Program-made: the position numbers and the translations under genes
The notes under the pieces: generated by a model
Database searches by the model: none
What the model was told of the DNA's origin: nothing
What the model saw: the letters and a program-made list of their open reading frames with translations, nothing else
DNA from: Microglena sp. YARC
Lineage: Eukaryota; Chlorophyta; Chlorophyceae; Chlamydomonadales; Chlamydomonadaceae
Reading direction: 5' to 3'
NCBI GenBank assembly: GCA_022414725.1
Contig: CM039462.1
Location: 114,688,949-114,752,948, forward strand
DNA length: 64,000 nucleotides
Part shown: one piece after another, positions 21,041 to 30,260 of the stretch
How the letters are laid out: every line of letters begins with the position of its first letter
How positions within the stretch are numbered: position 1 is the stretch's first letter

Positions 21041-21928
21041 CTATGACACTCTGCAAGACAGCGTGTTGGGCGCCGAGTGGTGTCTACAACAATACGAGTT
21101 TTTTTCATCAACAACAACAGTTACTGATGTAGTGATCTCTTTTTTTTCATTTTCTGCGAGATGAAAGAAATCGATGTTTTTACCTATAATCGCGAAAACG
21201 ATCTTCTTGAAGCACCCTTCTACCTTTTCGATCTCGGCAAACATGATCTCGGCAACGTGTTTAGGTGGACACCCGAACGCCCCGCATCCCCAAGCTCCTA
21301 ATACGATGCTGTCATGTCCGTACTTGTGAGCTACACTCAATACGAGTCTCACCTTTTCGCGAAACAATTGACTGTCTTTCTCTGAGAACCTGTTGTCCAC
21401 CAGCTGTGGCATGGAAATGCACGGACATGCCAAGAAGGATGCCGATTTAGAAAACTTCAGGAACTCGAATCCGTCTCTCTCGCACTCCCTGATGATGTCG
21501 ACGTCAAACGATACAACGGCTTCCCTTTCTCCGATCGGGTAAAACGACCTCGAGAGATGACGATGGTAGTTCGTCCTCCGGAACAACGACTCTTCCTGCA
21601 TCCCACCTCCACAAGACACGCACCCCCCAGGATTATGTATGTCCGCCATGTTCAAGACGAGCGGGTGCATACCTTGCTCTATAAGGTCTAGTGTCGCATC
21701 TACTGCGTCCATGTTCATGACACGGATATCGGTCCGCATCGTACCATATTTCGTGCGATCAAACTCGAATGAAGGATCGTACGAAACTTTCAAAGAAGCA
21801 CGAGGAGGGACATGATCCTCGAATATCCGAATGTTTTCGTGCCACACACGTACTCTCCTTTTAAAATCCTCCATACCTGTTTTTAAGAAAGATCTTCTTA
21901 TACGAACTCTTCGGCCGTGTTCACTCAT
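21041..21928 (-). CDS. PARG-like (TIGR02452-type) macrodomain protein
   Basis: Microbial-type poly(ADP-ribose) glycohydrolases remove ADP-ribose chains from proteins. The 295-residue frame from ATG 21928 has the expected order. It starts with a basic helical region, then 'VLNMADIHNPGGCVSCGGG' with the family's N-P-G-G loop, then 'MQEESLFRRTNYHRHL', which matches the catalytic Q-E-E-x-L-F-R-R-T/S segment. Later comes 'IVLGAWGCGAFGCPP' with the ADP-ribose-binding glycine loop. Length fits the family. The last 40 residues are variable. The gene seems intact and ends with TAG. Such genes occur in several giant viruses and protists, where they may counter host ADP-ribosylation (inference). Confidence 0.88.
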   Translation of the reverse strand: MSEHGRRVRIRRSFLKTGMEDFKRRVRVWHENIRIFEDHVPPRASLKVSYDPSFEFDRTKYGTMRTDIRVMNMDAVDATLDLIEQGMHPLVLNMADIHNPGGCVSCGGGMQEESLFRRTNYHRHLSRSFYPIGEREAVVSFDVDIIRECERDGFEFLKFSKSASFLACPCISMPQLVDNRFSEKDSQLFREKVRLVLSVAHKYGHDSIVLGAWGCGAFGCPPKHVAEIMFAEIEKVEGCFKKIVFAIIGKNIDFFHLAENEKKEITTSVTVVVDEKNSYCCRHHSAPNTLSCRVS

Positions 21929-22045
21929 ATCAGTATCAGGGGGTGGTGGGGTTTTCGAGGAACTTCTCGGCGCGTCTCGGCGAAACGCGTGAGGTCGGTC
22001 GCTCTGTGACTCGACTCGACAGGTGCCGCCGTGATGCGGTAGTGG

Positions 22046-22870
22046 GTGTGTCCCACTTTATTTGAGAACAACTGTACATTACAATTTTATGGTGTAAATG
22101 GAATAATAGATCTTTCAGTGAGAACAACTGTAACAACATGCGAGAACACGTTCGCCCCATTTTCATTTGAGGGCGTAGCATTCAGCGATACAGGAAAGAT
22201 ACCATCCTATATACGCATCAGTAAATCCAAAATACCCGGAGCAGGGAGGGGCCTCTTTGCTGTCCGTTCGCTACCCACTGGAACACCACTCACAGAGTAC
22301 CCAGGTCCTGTCATCAACGAATCGAATGTGTCCTCGCGTACACGATCGGGAAAGCGAAAAAGTAAACGTGTACATGCGTACGCATTTGAGATCGCGTGCA
22401 CCCCAAACGTTCTCACGCTCCAACCAGACCCATTCGATCTGAGCAAGGGAGTGGCACATATCGCAAACGATGCCATCCATCCAGAAGTGACGGGATTCTC
22501 AAACAACTGCGAATTCATACAGAAGAAGAAGAGGGAGACGGAAGAAGTATACCTATGCACATCAAGGAAAGCGAAGCGGGGAGAAGAATTGTTCGTGGAC
22601 TACTTGATGCCATACTGGATTAACGGAAAGCATCCGCACTCTGCAATGTCCAAATGGCTGAAAAAGGCCCGCAGAATTCAATACACAATGAAAGCCATGG
22701 GTGTGCGTCTCGAGCAATACATGGGAGGCGATGAATACGAAATAGTAGACCCTGACCTACGCGTATTCTGTGGAGAATGCGAACCTACAAAGAAAAGAGT
22801 GATCAAATGCTGTCCTTCAGAATCCATGTACACATGCTCAGAATGCAAGAATTGCATCATTTACATGTAA
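22046..22870 (+). CDS. SET-domain protein with Cys-rich tail, start lost to a transposon end
   Basis: SET domains methylate lysines, mostly on histones. From about 22199 the frame shows 'IPGAGRGLFAVRSLPTGT', then a substrate/cofactor region with 'GVAHIANDA' and 'FSNNCEF' (in place of the usual NHxxxPN), and 'GEELFVDYLMPYW', the GEELxxDY motif. A tail follows with 'CGEC', 'CCP' and 'CSECKNC', resembling a post-SET zinc cluster. No in-frame ATG lies before the domain. The open frame begins inside the solo transposon end at 22047 to 22074, so the native start seems to have been cut off. The end is TAA at 22868. Confidence 0.85.
   Translation: MCPTLFENNCTLQFYGVNGIIDLSVRTTVTTCENTFAPFSFEGVAFSDTGKIPSYIRISKSKIPGAGRGLFAVRSLPTGTPLTEYPGPVINESNVSSRTRSGKRKSKRVHAYAFEIACTPNVLTLQPDPFDLSKGVAHIANDAIHPEVTGFSNNCEFIQKKKRETEEVYLCTSRKAKRGEELFVDYLMPYWINGKHPHSAMSKWLKKARRIQYTMKAMGVRLEQYMGGDEYEIVDPDLRVFCGECEPTKKRVIKCCPSESMYTCSECKNCIIYM
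22047..22074. mobile_element. Solo Tc1/mariner-type inverted end
   Basis: GTGTCCCACTTTATTTGAGA followed by ACAACTG and TA, identical in type to the right end of the element at 12186 to 12653. It abuts the 5' side of the SET gene. A second, degenerate 'GAACAACTGTAA' lies 50 bases further. Confidence 0.75.
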
Positions 22871-22955
22871 AAATGAATTGTCCATGCTTTTTCGTGTCCT
22901 CTACCCATTTCGTGTAAAGAGACCCTGTCGTACCTATGTATATTCGGATTTTCTC

Positions 22956-23378
22956 ATGGAGACGTCGGTGGTCCTCGTCCCGGGCCGTCGCTACCGCATC
23001 CGTATCCACCCGAACCTGATGTCCGGCTTCTCGCCCGAGGTCCTCCACCACCCGCTGCTCTGGGACCGGGTCATGCGGTACGAGGGCATCGACGACGCGT
23101 TCCCCGGCAAGTCCTGTGGCAAGTCCTGCGGCAACACGAGCCGCATCTTCACCGACGGCTTGGATACCCTGTCATTCGTGGGAGTCGACCCCCACTGCGT
23201 CGACTACCAGGCGGTCATGGCGGTGATCTGTGCCTGCCAGAACGAATCCACGGATCACGGGACGACGCTGCACGTCTTCGAACGCAAGCCGGGCGACGGG
23301 ACGCGTCAGCTGGAGGTGGTTGCAGAGGTGTCCGACGAGGAAGCTGACTCAGCCGACCCTGGGCACGATAATGAATGA
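22956..23378 (+). CDS. Hypothetical GC-rich gene, 140 residues
   Basis: From ATG 22956 the frame runs 140 codons with strong G/C preference in third positions, unlike the AT-rich SET gene just upstream. The protein begins 'METSVVLVPGRRYRIRIHPN', has a 'CGKSCGN' pair and an acidic end ('EVSDEEADSADPG'). The frame is open upstream to 22878. No family is recognised. The codon bias supports coding. Confidence 0.55.
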   Translation: METSVVLVPGRRYRIRIHPNLMSGFSPEVLHHPLLWDRVMRYEGIDDAFPGKSCGKSCGNTSRIFTDGLDTLSFVGVDPHCVDYQAVMAVICACQNESTDHGTTLHVFERKPGDGTRQLEVVAEVSDEEADSADPGHDNE

Positions 23379-23488
23379 ATGAATGGATCAAGGGAACGCG
23401 CACCTTCACAGACAATGGGAATACAATTATGTGTTTCGACATCAGAGGCAACGGGGCTTAATCCATAGTTGAGCAACTGTATCTGATA

Positions 23489-23738
23489 CAGTCAGAGACA
23501 GAATTTGTGGGACACCCTTACCGGTGACCCTTGAACCCAATTGATTGGGTAGGTCAGCTAAAGGTTTTGTATCAAGGTCCCAATCCTTCGTGTCCTTCAT
23601 CCCGTATTTCAGCATTTAAGCTGGCCCAGAGGATAACAATTGTAAGCTGCTAACTGACCCAGGTGGGTCGGTTGGTTGAGCGCCCACATTTGCCTCTCCG
23701 GAAGCTGGGGTTTTAGGGGGGAGCGAGGGAACACAGGA
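23489..23738. mobile_element. MITE of the CAGTCAGAGACAG family
   Basis: Starts after TA with CAGTCAGAGACAGAATTTGT, then GGGACACCCTTACCGG, and matches the inverted copy at 10416 to 10668 over about 250 bases. After it, at 23790 to 23870, lies a copy of the 3' end of the gene at 34787 to 35101. Confidence 0.85.
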
Positions 23739-23999
23739 TGGCTATTCTCCCCTGTGATTTGTGAAAAAACGACTTGAGGGTATGGCATGAAAAATATTAC
23801 TTGACCTCTCTGTAAAACTTCTAAACCATAATTTAATCTCACCGCATTTTTCTCGTAAATAGCAAATAACGATGATCCGCCGCCGCATCCGTGTGTCAGG
23901 AATGGACGGACGGACTGACTGACGGTGTGGATGCGACAGTGTTCCGCCGTTTGCTTGTGTCCTCCGATACCGCTGACGATCTCGCTTCTTCCAAGCTTG

Positions 24000-24280
24000 A
24001 TGTGAACTGTGGGCACCCCTCCGGTCGCCCACCCGCTCGGTTCCTCGCGGACCCTTTGTGGGGGCTCCCCTCCGGTCGCCCCCAGTCGCTCCGCTGTGGG
24101 GAGGTGAAAGGGGCTCCGCCGCTTGTTATATGTTAATGTGAGACGGTTCTCATCCAAGTGTTGTTTGTTATCTTTGCCTCGACTCGACTCGACACAGGTT
24201 CCGCCGTCATGTAATGCGAGAGGTCTGTCGCCATGTGATGTGATGTGATGTGACTCTGTGATTCGACTCGACACATTATA
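24000..24280. repeat. GC-rich dispersed module, copy 2, followed by CGACT/GATGT repeats
   Basis: The module matches 12838 to 12996. It continues into 'GCCTCGACTCGACTCGACAC', 'CCGCCGTCATGTAATGCGAG' and a GATGT run. The same succession follows copies 3 and 4 at 32592 and 34214. The long open frame antisense to it is a by-product of base composition. Confidence 0.8.
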
Positions 24281-24490
24281 TAGGGAGGGTTCCCATCACC
24301 TGTCAACTCTACACATTGATTGTACCTCAGTCCCTCATGTTCTTCGCCTGCCAGTCCATGCAGGGCGCAGTCGGCGTGACGCTGGCGATGCAGACTATCC
24401 CGTCTCGTCTCTAAAAAATTGTATAAAAAAAAAGATTTTTTAGTATCTAAATAACTGAGTAACTTACTATATCTATAACTTACTGACTGA

Positions 24491-25387
24491 CTAAAGCTGG
24501 CTGAGGGTCAGGGAGCTAATCTCAATTGAGAGCTCGTCAAGCGTAGCTCGCTTGGTGGCGAGGTACGCCTCACGCTTGGCGGGAGTCTGTTTCATGCACG
24601 CTAGGTGCGCGCACTTGCCAGTGGTGAAGGTCCCACCATTGGGGTTGCTTAAGAGCACCTGTTTTCTACCACACGGGTTGCCGTGAATGGTGACAGCAGT
24701 GCAGCCCAGGGTGGGGGAATACCCCACGATGGTAAATGCACCTATATTGGATCCAACAGGAAGCTCGTTCTTTAGAACGGACCCGCGACCAACACGACCG
24801 GAGGCCAAGGAGGAGGACAGGGAGCACGTTGAGAACGAGCCAGCAGGAGCAGGAGCAGGAGCAGGAGCAGCAGCAGGAGCAGCAGCAGTAAACGTAAAAG
24901 CAGGAGCAGGAGCAGGAGTAGCAGCAGCAGCAGTAGAAGTAGAAGCAGCAGCAGCAGCAGCAGGAGTAGGAACCACAGAGGGTGAACCATTGGCGCGGCG
25001 CCTTTTACCGCCACTGCTGGAACTCTCCGACATGCATTCGTCCTCTGGGAGGGCAAGCAAGGCGGAAGGAGCAGGAGCAGCAGAAGCAGCAGACTTAGCA
25101 GCGGCGGCAGCGACGGCAATAGGGAGAAGCATTGCCTGTAAAGGCTTTTTCTCCCCTTTGAGTTTCTCTTCGAGCAACTTAGCGTACGTATTTTTCATTG
25201 CGCAGACAGGGTCTGCGAGGCACGCAGGAACGAGGGGAAATGAAATTATCTTGTTGCACATGTCCTTCAATTGAGGGACACTGAGTTGATTGTTGATCTT
25301 CGTTTGGTCATACACTTGGACAACTGTAAATATACCGGAATCATTCACGAATGATGTGAAATTGGTAGACATGTTGTTGGTAGACAT
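24491..25387 (-). CDS. Ala/Pro-rich linker protein with C-terminal Cys/His motif
   Basis: From ATG 25387 the protein has 298 residues. Residues 1 to 90 are a folded-looking domain ('SVPQLKDMCNKIISFPLVPA'). Residues 90 to 200 are an Ala/Pro/Ser-rich linker made from GCA, CCT and GCT runs, with a KRRR patch that may be a nuclear signal. The end holds 'CTAVTIHGNPCGRK' and 'GKCAHLAC', resembling small 'C..xTxxGxPC ... C..H' zinc motifs common in giant-virus proteins. It begins just after a (GTT)n repeat. The product is unknown. Confidence 0.65.
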   Translation of the reverse strand: MSTNNMSTNFTSFVNDSGIFTVVQVYDQTKINNQLSVPQLKDMCNKIISFPLVPACLADPVCAMKNTYAKLLEEKLKGEKKPLQAMLLPIAVAAAAAKSAASAAPAPSALLALPEDECMSESSSSGGKRRRANGSPSVVPTPAAAAAASTSTAAAATPAPAPAFTFTAAAPAAAPAPAPAPAGSFSTCSLSSSLASGRVGRGSVLKNELPVGSNIGAFTIVGYSPTLGCTAVTIHGNPCGRKQVLLSNPNGGTFTTGKCAHLACMKQTPAKREAYLATKRATLDELSIEISSLTLSQL

Positions 25388-25395
25388 GATATCAA

Positions 25396-25396
25396 G

Positions 25397-25431
<35 letters not shown>

Positions 25432-25442
25432 ATTGTTGTTGT
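25396..25442. repeat. (GTT)n microsatellite upstream of the Ala/Pro-rich gene
   Basis: About 15 GTT units with one TAT interruption, immediately upstream of the start at 25387. It may influence expression but this is not shown. A 31-codon frame at 25534 to 25629 plus (MKIDSLSFGRW...) is too short to judge. Confidence 0.85.
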
Positions 25443-25644
25443 TTCAAAGGAAGGAAAAAGGCGTCAATTTTTTTTTAGCATGGAAAATAATATAAAAGAA
25501 GAAGAGGAGAAGACATACAGAAGACAAAACAAGATGAAGATAGATTCGCTGTCCTTCGGAAGATGGTCCAACGCGTTCAAGATGGACATGTACAGCTCCA
25601 TGACTTGCAGCGAAAGTTTCCTGCGATAAAGAACAAAACGGACG

Positions 25645-26250
25645 TCATATTATGAAACAAATTTTCCCTTTGCAAGGACGCAACAGGGGAGAAGGTAATG
25701 CATCCAGCTCTTTCTGCACTTTCAAGAACAAATCACCCACCCACCAGCCACATCGGCAGAGGGTCGCAAAGTGCTCGCAGTTGTTGCTGATGGCATTGTA
25801 GTGCCAGCGTTGTTTTTCTGCGGTCTGCTGCAGATGCAACGCAATCAAAGCTGAGTGCTACTTGGAGATGGTCTCGTCATACGGTATAATTGCGTAGTCG
25901 GTACCCCCGTTCGTGAATGCGGTCAGCGTCCGATTACAGATGGTCGATAATGCCTTGTCATCTCCGTAGACGTCGATCACCATGTAAGGGCCTTTTTCCA
26001 CACGACCGACAAAAATACCATGATGCCATTAACCTGACTTTGCCTTCACCGCGATGTGGTCGCCGACTTCGGCCATTTCGGCCAGTTGCAAAGGACACGT
26101 GGGACGATTCGCAATGGCCTCGCCGTTGACTTTCGGAGTGAAGTCTGGCATATCCCAGTACGGGAACGTCTCCTTGAGCCAGGGGCCAACCGACTCGATC
26201 AATTCGACGAGGGGGTCTGGGTGTTCGATTTGCTCCACCTTGGGATCCAT
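25645..26250 (-). pseudogene. LRAT/NlpC-type protein with two in-frame stops
   Basis: LRAT-type proteins are papain-like acyltransferases or phospholipases with a His and Cys in the active site. A single reading frame from ATG 26250 to TGA at 25645 holds 'VGDHIAV', 'WHHGIFVGR' with the catalytic His, and 'ISNNCEHFATLC' with the NCEHF catalytic Cys. The frame is interrupted by TAA at 26029 to 26031, just before WHHGIF, and TAG at 25858 to 25860, between the two active-site parts. In the intact paralog at 45514 a Tyr occupies the TAA position. No frameshift is needed. Nonsense decay is the simple explanation; recoding is the alternative. Confidence 0.8.
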
Positions 26251-26572
26251 GTTGTAGCCTACAGTCAGTGGAATACCTACACACCGCATACAATACGTAT
26301 ATACGTATATACGTATTTTATACTTCATTCTCTTTTCTCCGCCGTGGCGTGCGTGCGAATGATGGACGAGAAGCCTCCGCGACGTCGTGTGTGTGAGGAT
26401 GAGTTGACAACGATGATGTGAGTGTGAGTTGCTCAACAGGTTCCGTCGTCCTTGATGAAAGACGACACATGTTCCGCAGTCGTTGATGAGAGACGACAAG
26501 TGCATGATGATGGAACACTCCGTACATTCTCATCCATTCATTCATGATTAATACAGTCAACGGAATACTTAA

Positions 26573-27457
26573 ATGAAACCGCTTCGTGTACGGAACACCT
26601 TGCGGTGTAACCTAATGTTGTCGCGACCACCGGAGGGGGACCGAGTGGTGTCTACGTATAAAGCTCTCGATCAGCATCTTATCCCTCGTCGAGCGCGAGT
26701 TCCTTTGCAAGTCCCCGTTGGTAGTCAAGGTCGGTCGTACCAGCCAGCCGTTCTGCAAGAGGCTCTCTCAGTACCCCAATGGATCCGAACTCATTTGAAT
26801 GACCACAAATCTTCTGTCGAAAGTTTTTGTAAAGAGTATCTGGCCGTTCCTACATCGGATTTGATAAGCATTGATGAGGCGGGTTTTTACATCGGTGACA
26901 CTTGTCGCAGAGGGTACTGCCAACGCGGCAAACGTTTAAATATCCAAATTTCTCGGACATTGCGAATGTCCAAATTGACGCTAATCGCTGCCGTTTCTGT
27001 CAAAGGTATCGTTCATTACAAGATCCTTGATCACAATTGCAAGAAAGACGATTTTGTACAGTTTGTATCAGAGTTACATGTAAAGCAGGGTACTGTCGCT
27101 GTCCTTGACAATATCCAGTTCCATCATTCAAAGGAGACGATCTCTGCCTTCGATTCTGTAGGAATACGCCCGCTCTTTGTACCTCCTTACAGTCCAGAGT
27201 TCAACGCTATTGAGAATGTGTTCAGTTTGCTCAAGCGAAAATATCGCTGCACGTGCCCAATAATTCCAGATGTAGCAGAATTATTTGATTACAGGAACGC
27301 TTTAAAAATGATTATTAATGCGCACGATGTAAGCCAACACGTTGACTTGTCGGGCTACTTTGATCATGTAACTTCTGTGTCTGTACAGGCCTTGAATGTT
27401 TTGTATCAATCTCCTGAAGACAGTATCTGTATTGACAAGATCGGTTACAAAACTTGA
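26573..27457 (+). CDS. IS630/Tc1-mariner DDE transposase
   Basis: The 294-residue frame contains the DDE core: first Asp in 'LISIDEAGFYIGD', second Asp in 'VAVLDNIQFHHS', and the acidic third residue in 'PPYSPEFNAIENVFSLLKRK'. The spacing between the last two is in the mid-thirties, as in the DD34-36E/D groups. These enzymes cut and paste DNA at TA. The region before residue 80 is short and lacks a full paired HTH domain, so the N-terminus may be truncated. Similar elements and their MITEs are known in pandoravirus genomes. Confidence 0.88.
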   Translation: MKPLRVRNTLRCNLMLSRPPEGDRVVSTYKALDQHLIPRRARVPLQVPVGSQGRSYQPAVLQEALSVPQWIRTHLNDHKSSVESFCKEYLAVPTSDLISIDEAGFYIGDTCRRGYCQRGKRLNIQISRTLRMSKLTLIAAVSVKGIVHYKILDHNCKKDDFVQFVSELHVKQGTVAVLDNIQFHHSKETISAFDSVGIRPLFVPPYSPEFNAIENVFSLLKRKYRCTCPIIPDVAELFDYRNALKMIINAHDVSQHVDLSGYFDHVTSVSVQALNVLYQSPEDSICIDKIGYKT

Positions 27458-27510
27458 ATTGGTCAAATCCCCAAAAAAAAAGGTGTCCCACAATCAAATG
27501 TCCCTAGCTG
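26573..27510 (+). mobile_element. Tc1/mariner (IS630) element, right end intact
   Basis: The transposase gene is followed at 27482 to 27510 by GGTGTCCCACAATCAAATGT and CCCTAGCTG, then TA. The inverse of this end occurs at 10107 to 10135 and at 31836 to 31850. No matching left end is seen before the gene. Instead, 20 bases upstream, lies CAGTCAACGGAATA after TA, an end of another type that also occurs near 27857. Confidence 0.75.
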
Positions 27511-27831
27511 TATGACTGTAGCACATGGCTGCTCACGATGCGGAACGCCTTTCTTGGGCGGCGGCCAGTAGAACGGCATCGTAACTTTCATTGCAAAGCC
27601 GCTCTTGAGCTCAAGCCCGGGCACCGTAAGGAAGCACTGGCCTCGGAAGCTCGCATGCACAGCCTGATCTGCGTCCGCATCCTGTATGCAGAGGAAGCTC
27701 GCGCCCTTCTTGGCTGATCTCTCTACATATTGCACCCCATCCTTGCAGTACACGGCCACGTCTCTGCCTGGGCGGACCGCACCAGGGAAGCGGTGCAGGG
27801 TTTGGTCTGGCAGGGTGTTGGTGGTAAGCAT
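27463..27831 (-). CDS. Hypothetical protein, 3' end replaced by a transposon end
   Basis: From ATG 27831 the frame encodes a protein-like segment of about 105 residues ('VAVYCKDGVQYVERSAKKGA', 'FRGQCFLTVPGLELKSG'). The last 17 codons ('VIQLGTFDCGTPFFLG') are the right inverted end of the IS630 element read backwards. The true C-terminus is lost. Function is not recognised; beta-rich composition suggests a small sandwich fold. Confidence 0.5.
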   Translation of the reverse strand: MLTTNTLPDQTLHRFPGAVRPGRDVAVYCKDGVQYVERSAKKGASFLCIQDADADQAVHASFRGQCFLTVPGLELKSGFAMKVTMPFYWPPPKKGVPHREQPCATVIQLGTFDCGTPFFLGI

Positions 27832-27953
27832 GGGGCGAACCTGTATAGCATTATGTACAGTCAACGGAACAGCGAACAAAGAAGTGTCTCTGAAGCATAA
27901 TGTTTAAGTGTATCAGTAGCATAATGTTTAAGTGTAGCATATTGTAACAAATC

Positions 27954-29466
27954 ATGGAACTTCTTTCTGCAGTCCCACTCCACATCATCGCGTTTCATTT
28001 ATCAACCAGTGATGATAAATACCATCGATTATGCGACGTCTCAGAGGACGCCGCGAACCTCATGTTGGTGGGAAACGTTTTTTTCTCCGAGCTTGGTCTT
28101 GCGGTGCAAGAGAAGCTGGAGCCTGATGGACACCTTGTGAACGATGCAGAGTTCGAGAGGATGCGTATTCCCGAGGGTCTTTCAGAGGCAAGCAAAGCGG
28201 ATGTTCTCAAGAAGGCGTGTCGCGATCGTGGCCTGATGGTTTACGGTTCCAAATCCGTATTGTGGAGGAGGCTGATGGAGGCGGAAGTTGTCGCTCGCAC
28301 CCCTCGAGCGTGCATCCTGTCTGCCAAATTCCGTTCCGAAATGAGGGCTATGCGCGACGCACGCATCGGTGTGTCAAATGCCAAGTCTGAGTATCGCTTG
28401 ACCGAGAGGGATCTCACGACGCTGAGTTGCGAACTCAAACGAAATTCTGTGCATCGTTTATCTTATCTTATCCGCGACGTGGCTCGTGTTGCGCTCGAGA
28501 AGAATGAGCGACGTACCTCTCGTGCGGCGTTGCTTTCCAATAAGCTTGGTGACATGCCGTTGGATTCAAGGATATTCTCATTTTCGGACTCCGCATGCAG
28601 GGCCGAGATTTGTACGTTAATTTTGGAAGAGGGGGGGTATTGTGAAAGTCGCTGCAGACATCATTGCTACAAATACTCGCCTTCACATTTTGGAGAGGGC
28701 TCTCGAGTCTCGCGGATGTGAACTTCGCAGTGACTCTCGTTTGTGCAAGAGTTTTGATGACAAAAACGAAGGAGATCCCGATGACATCTCCGTATCGATG
28801 CTTGAGATGAAATTCTTTCACAATCACACTGAGTACGCTTCAATTCTCTATGATCTTTACGTCGATCGTAGAGAATTGAAGCGTGATGACATCGACAGCG
28901 TCATCGACATCAGATCGATTCTATTCGATTCGTTTCGATTCGATTCGCTTCGTATGACGACATCATATCAATGCTCGTCGATTCGATTCGAATCGAATGC
29001 CAAGTGGGAAGCCATGACGCAGTGGGCCTATACACACGATCTTGACGATCCTGACATACCTAAAAGCCTGCGATTTTATGTCTTTTATCTGAAGGCAGCG
29101 TGTATCGTTTCCGATATCAGGAAAGCGTGGCGTGCTCGCCAGCCTCGAATTCCTGTCCATGTCCTCAATAATATCGAGAATGTGTTCGTCCAGATCTTCC
29201 AGCGCACTCGCGACACAGAGTCCCTGGCATCCCTGCGAGCCAACCTCGAAGATGCGGGGAGTGGACTGTCTGCGCGTGTGGATACCGTTTCTGTGATGTG
29301 GGATAATATCTGTGAGTGGCCCGGCGCGACCGTGATATTCGATACCGAGTTCAAGATTCTCAACGCGACCCATGCTACCTACGTCGCTTCCGTGGAGAAG
29401 TTTCGCATCGAGCAAACATCCGGGGCCCGGGGACATGTAGTAAGAAAGACAACGAATTCTCCATAG
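27954..29466 (+). pseudogene. F-box-like plus SAP-like protein, frame break at a G run
   Basis: From ATG 27954 the start resembles an F-box ('LSAVPLHIIAFHLS'). Residues about 75 to 110 form a SAP-like helix-extended loop-helix ('SKADVLKKACRDRGLMVYGS', then 'LWRRLMEAE'). SAP motifs bind DNA. A run of seven G at about 28629 to 28637 coincides with a switch to the frame that continues to 29466, beginning 'VAADIIATNTRLHILERALE'. The rest is helical with no known motif. Together about 500 residues. An imperfect 'ATTCGATTCG' array near 28920 to 28990 lies inside the coding part. The frameshift may be a sequencing error. Confidence 0.6.
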
Positions 29467-29505
29467 GGGTATCATAGGGGTCAACTCACCAGGGGATGCT
29501 GTCCT

Positions 29506-29652
29506 TTACGAACAGGGATTTTCTGTTCGAACAGCCTTCAGGAATATGCCAGCTGCCCCCACAATGTCTCTGTCGCAGTTGAATTGACAGTTCTTGCAGG
29601 TGTATGTCTCTCCACACTTGTTCAAGAAACCGCTCACGCCCGACAGACATCA
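29506..29652 (-). pseudogene. Fanzor/TnpB C-terminal zinc-finger remnant
   Basis: TnpB and its eukaryotic relatives (Fanzor) are RNA-guided nucleases. This 48-codon frame ends at TAA 29506 and reads 'GFLNKCGETYTCKNCQF' followed by 'DRDIVGAAGIFLKA'. The YxC..C half of the zinc finger and the DRDxxGAxxIxL segment of the third RuvC motif (catalytic Asp) match the family. The first CxxC half is imperfect and all upstream domains are missing. A (CAT)n run at 29648 to 29670 adjoins it. No guide RNA can be identified. Confidence 0.7.
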
Positions 29653-29838
29653 TCATCATCATCATCATCATTGATGGGGATTGCCCAGACCCCGATGTCT
29701 GATCGCACACTCGAGGTTGGCTTACCTCTCGAATCGGCGAGAGTGCTGTCTAGGTAACCGCCACCGCTTGCGAAGACCAGCAGTTCCTCTGTCAAAAGAA
29801 ACAATATGTTCTTTGTTATTGAACAATAAAGAGAAGCT

Positions 29839-30027
29839 TTAAGCGGATGTAGGCAAAGAAGAGTCAACATCAGACAACAAACAATGGACGTTGTACGCAG
29901 AACAATTATCAACATACCATCGTATTTCTTCCGCTGAAAAATTATCTGCATCCGCAACAGTAATAGACCGCAAAATACGCTTCAACATCTTAGTCAGGGT
30001 AGCGTTATTCGCCTTCAAACACTGCAA
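29839..30027 (-). CDS. Small hypothetical protein
   Basis: A 62-codon frame lies nine bases after the stop of the membrane protein at 30036. It starts 'MQCLKANNATLTKMLKRILR'. It could be co-transcribed with that gene. AT-rich. No family is recognised. Confidence 0.35.
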   Translation of the reverse strand: MQCLKANNATLTKMLKRILRSITVADADNFSAEEIRWYVDNCSAYNVHCLLSDVDSSLPTSA

Positions 30028-30035
30028 GCTTTTTT

Positions 30036-30260
30036 CTAGATTCTGTAAGTTTTTTTTGTATATTTAATATGAGATGATAAGATATTGATAGTCTCGCGTT
30101 GAGATTCTGCAATACTATTTCTAGATTCTGCAATACTATTTCTAGATTCTGCAATATCCTTGCTAAATTCTACAATCTCCTTGATATAGTATAACATAAC
30201 CATAACACCAATGGTTGAAATTATTATCGTTCCGATACCGAAATAAGAGTGTATACCCAT
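30036..30260 (-). CDS. Small membrane protein with coiled-coil tail
   Basis: 74 residues from ATG 30260. Residues 5 to 27 form a transmembrane helix ('FGIGTIIISTIGVMVMLYYI'). Three copies of 'NSIAES' follow, made from a 21-base tandem repeat with TCTAGATTCTGCAATAC. The tail predicts a short coiled coil. Low GC sets it apart from neighbours. Confidence 0.55.
   Translation of the reverse strand: MGIHSYFGIGTIIISTIGVMVMLYYIKEIVEFSKDIAESRNSIAESRNSIAESQRETINILSSHIKYTKKTYRI

Noticed and set aside
22207..22560. Minus-strand frame opposite the SET gene
   Set aside because: Overlaps the SET domain core on the other strand, with no motif of its own.
23609..24274. 221-codon minus-strand frame
   Set aside because: It passes through a MITE, a gene fragment and the GC-rich module; the translation is a patchwork of repeats.
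24772..25119. Leucine-rich frame of 115 codons on the minus strand
   Set aside because: It is a shifted reading of the GCA/GCT repeats of the Ala/Pro-rich gene and has no independent support.
29634..29957. Continuation of the Fanzor fragment upstream
   Set aside because: The adjoining minus frames show no RuvC or wedge motif and are separated by a (CAT)n run with stops, so the match is limited to the last 48 codons.
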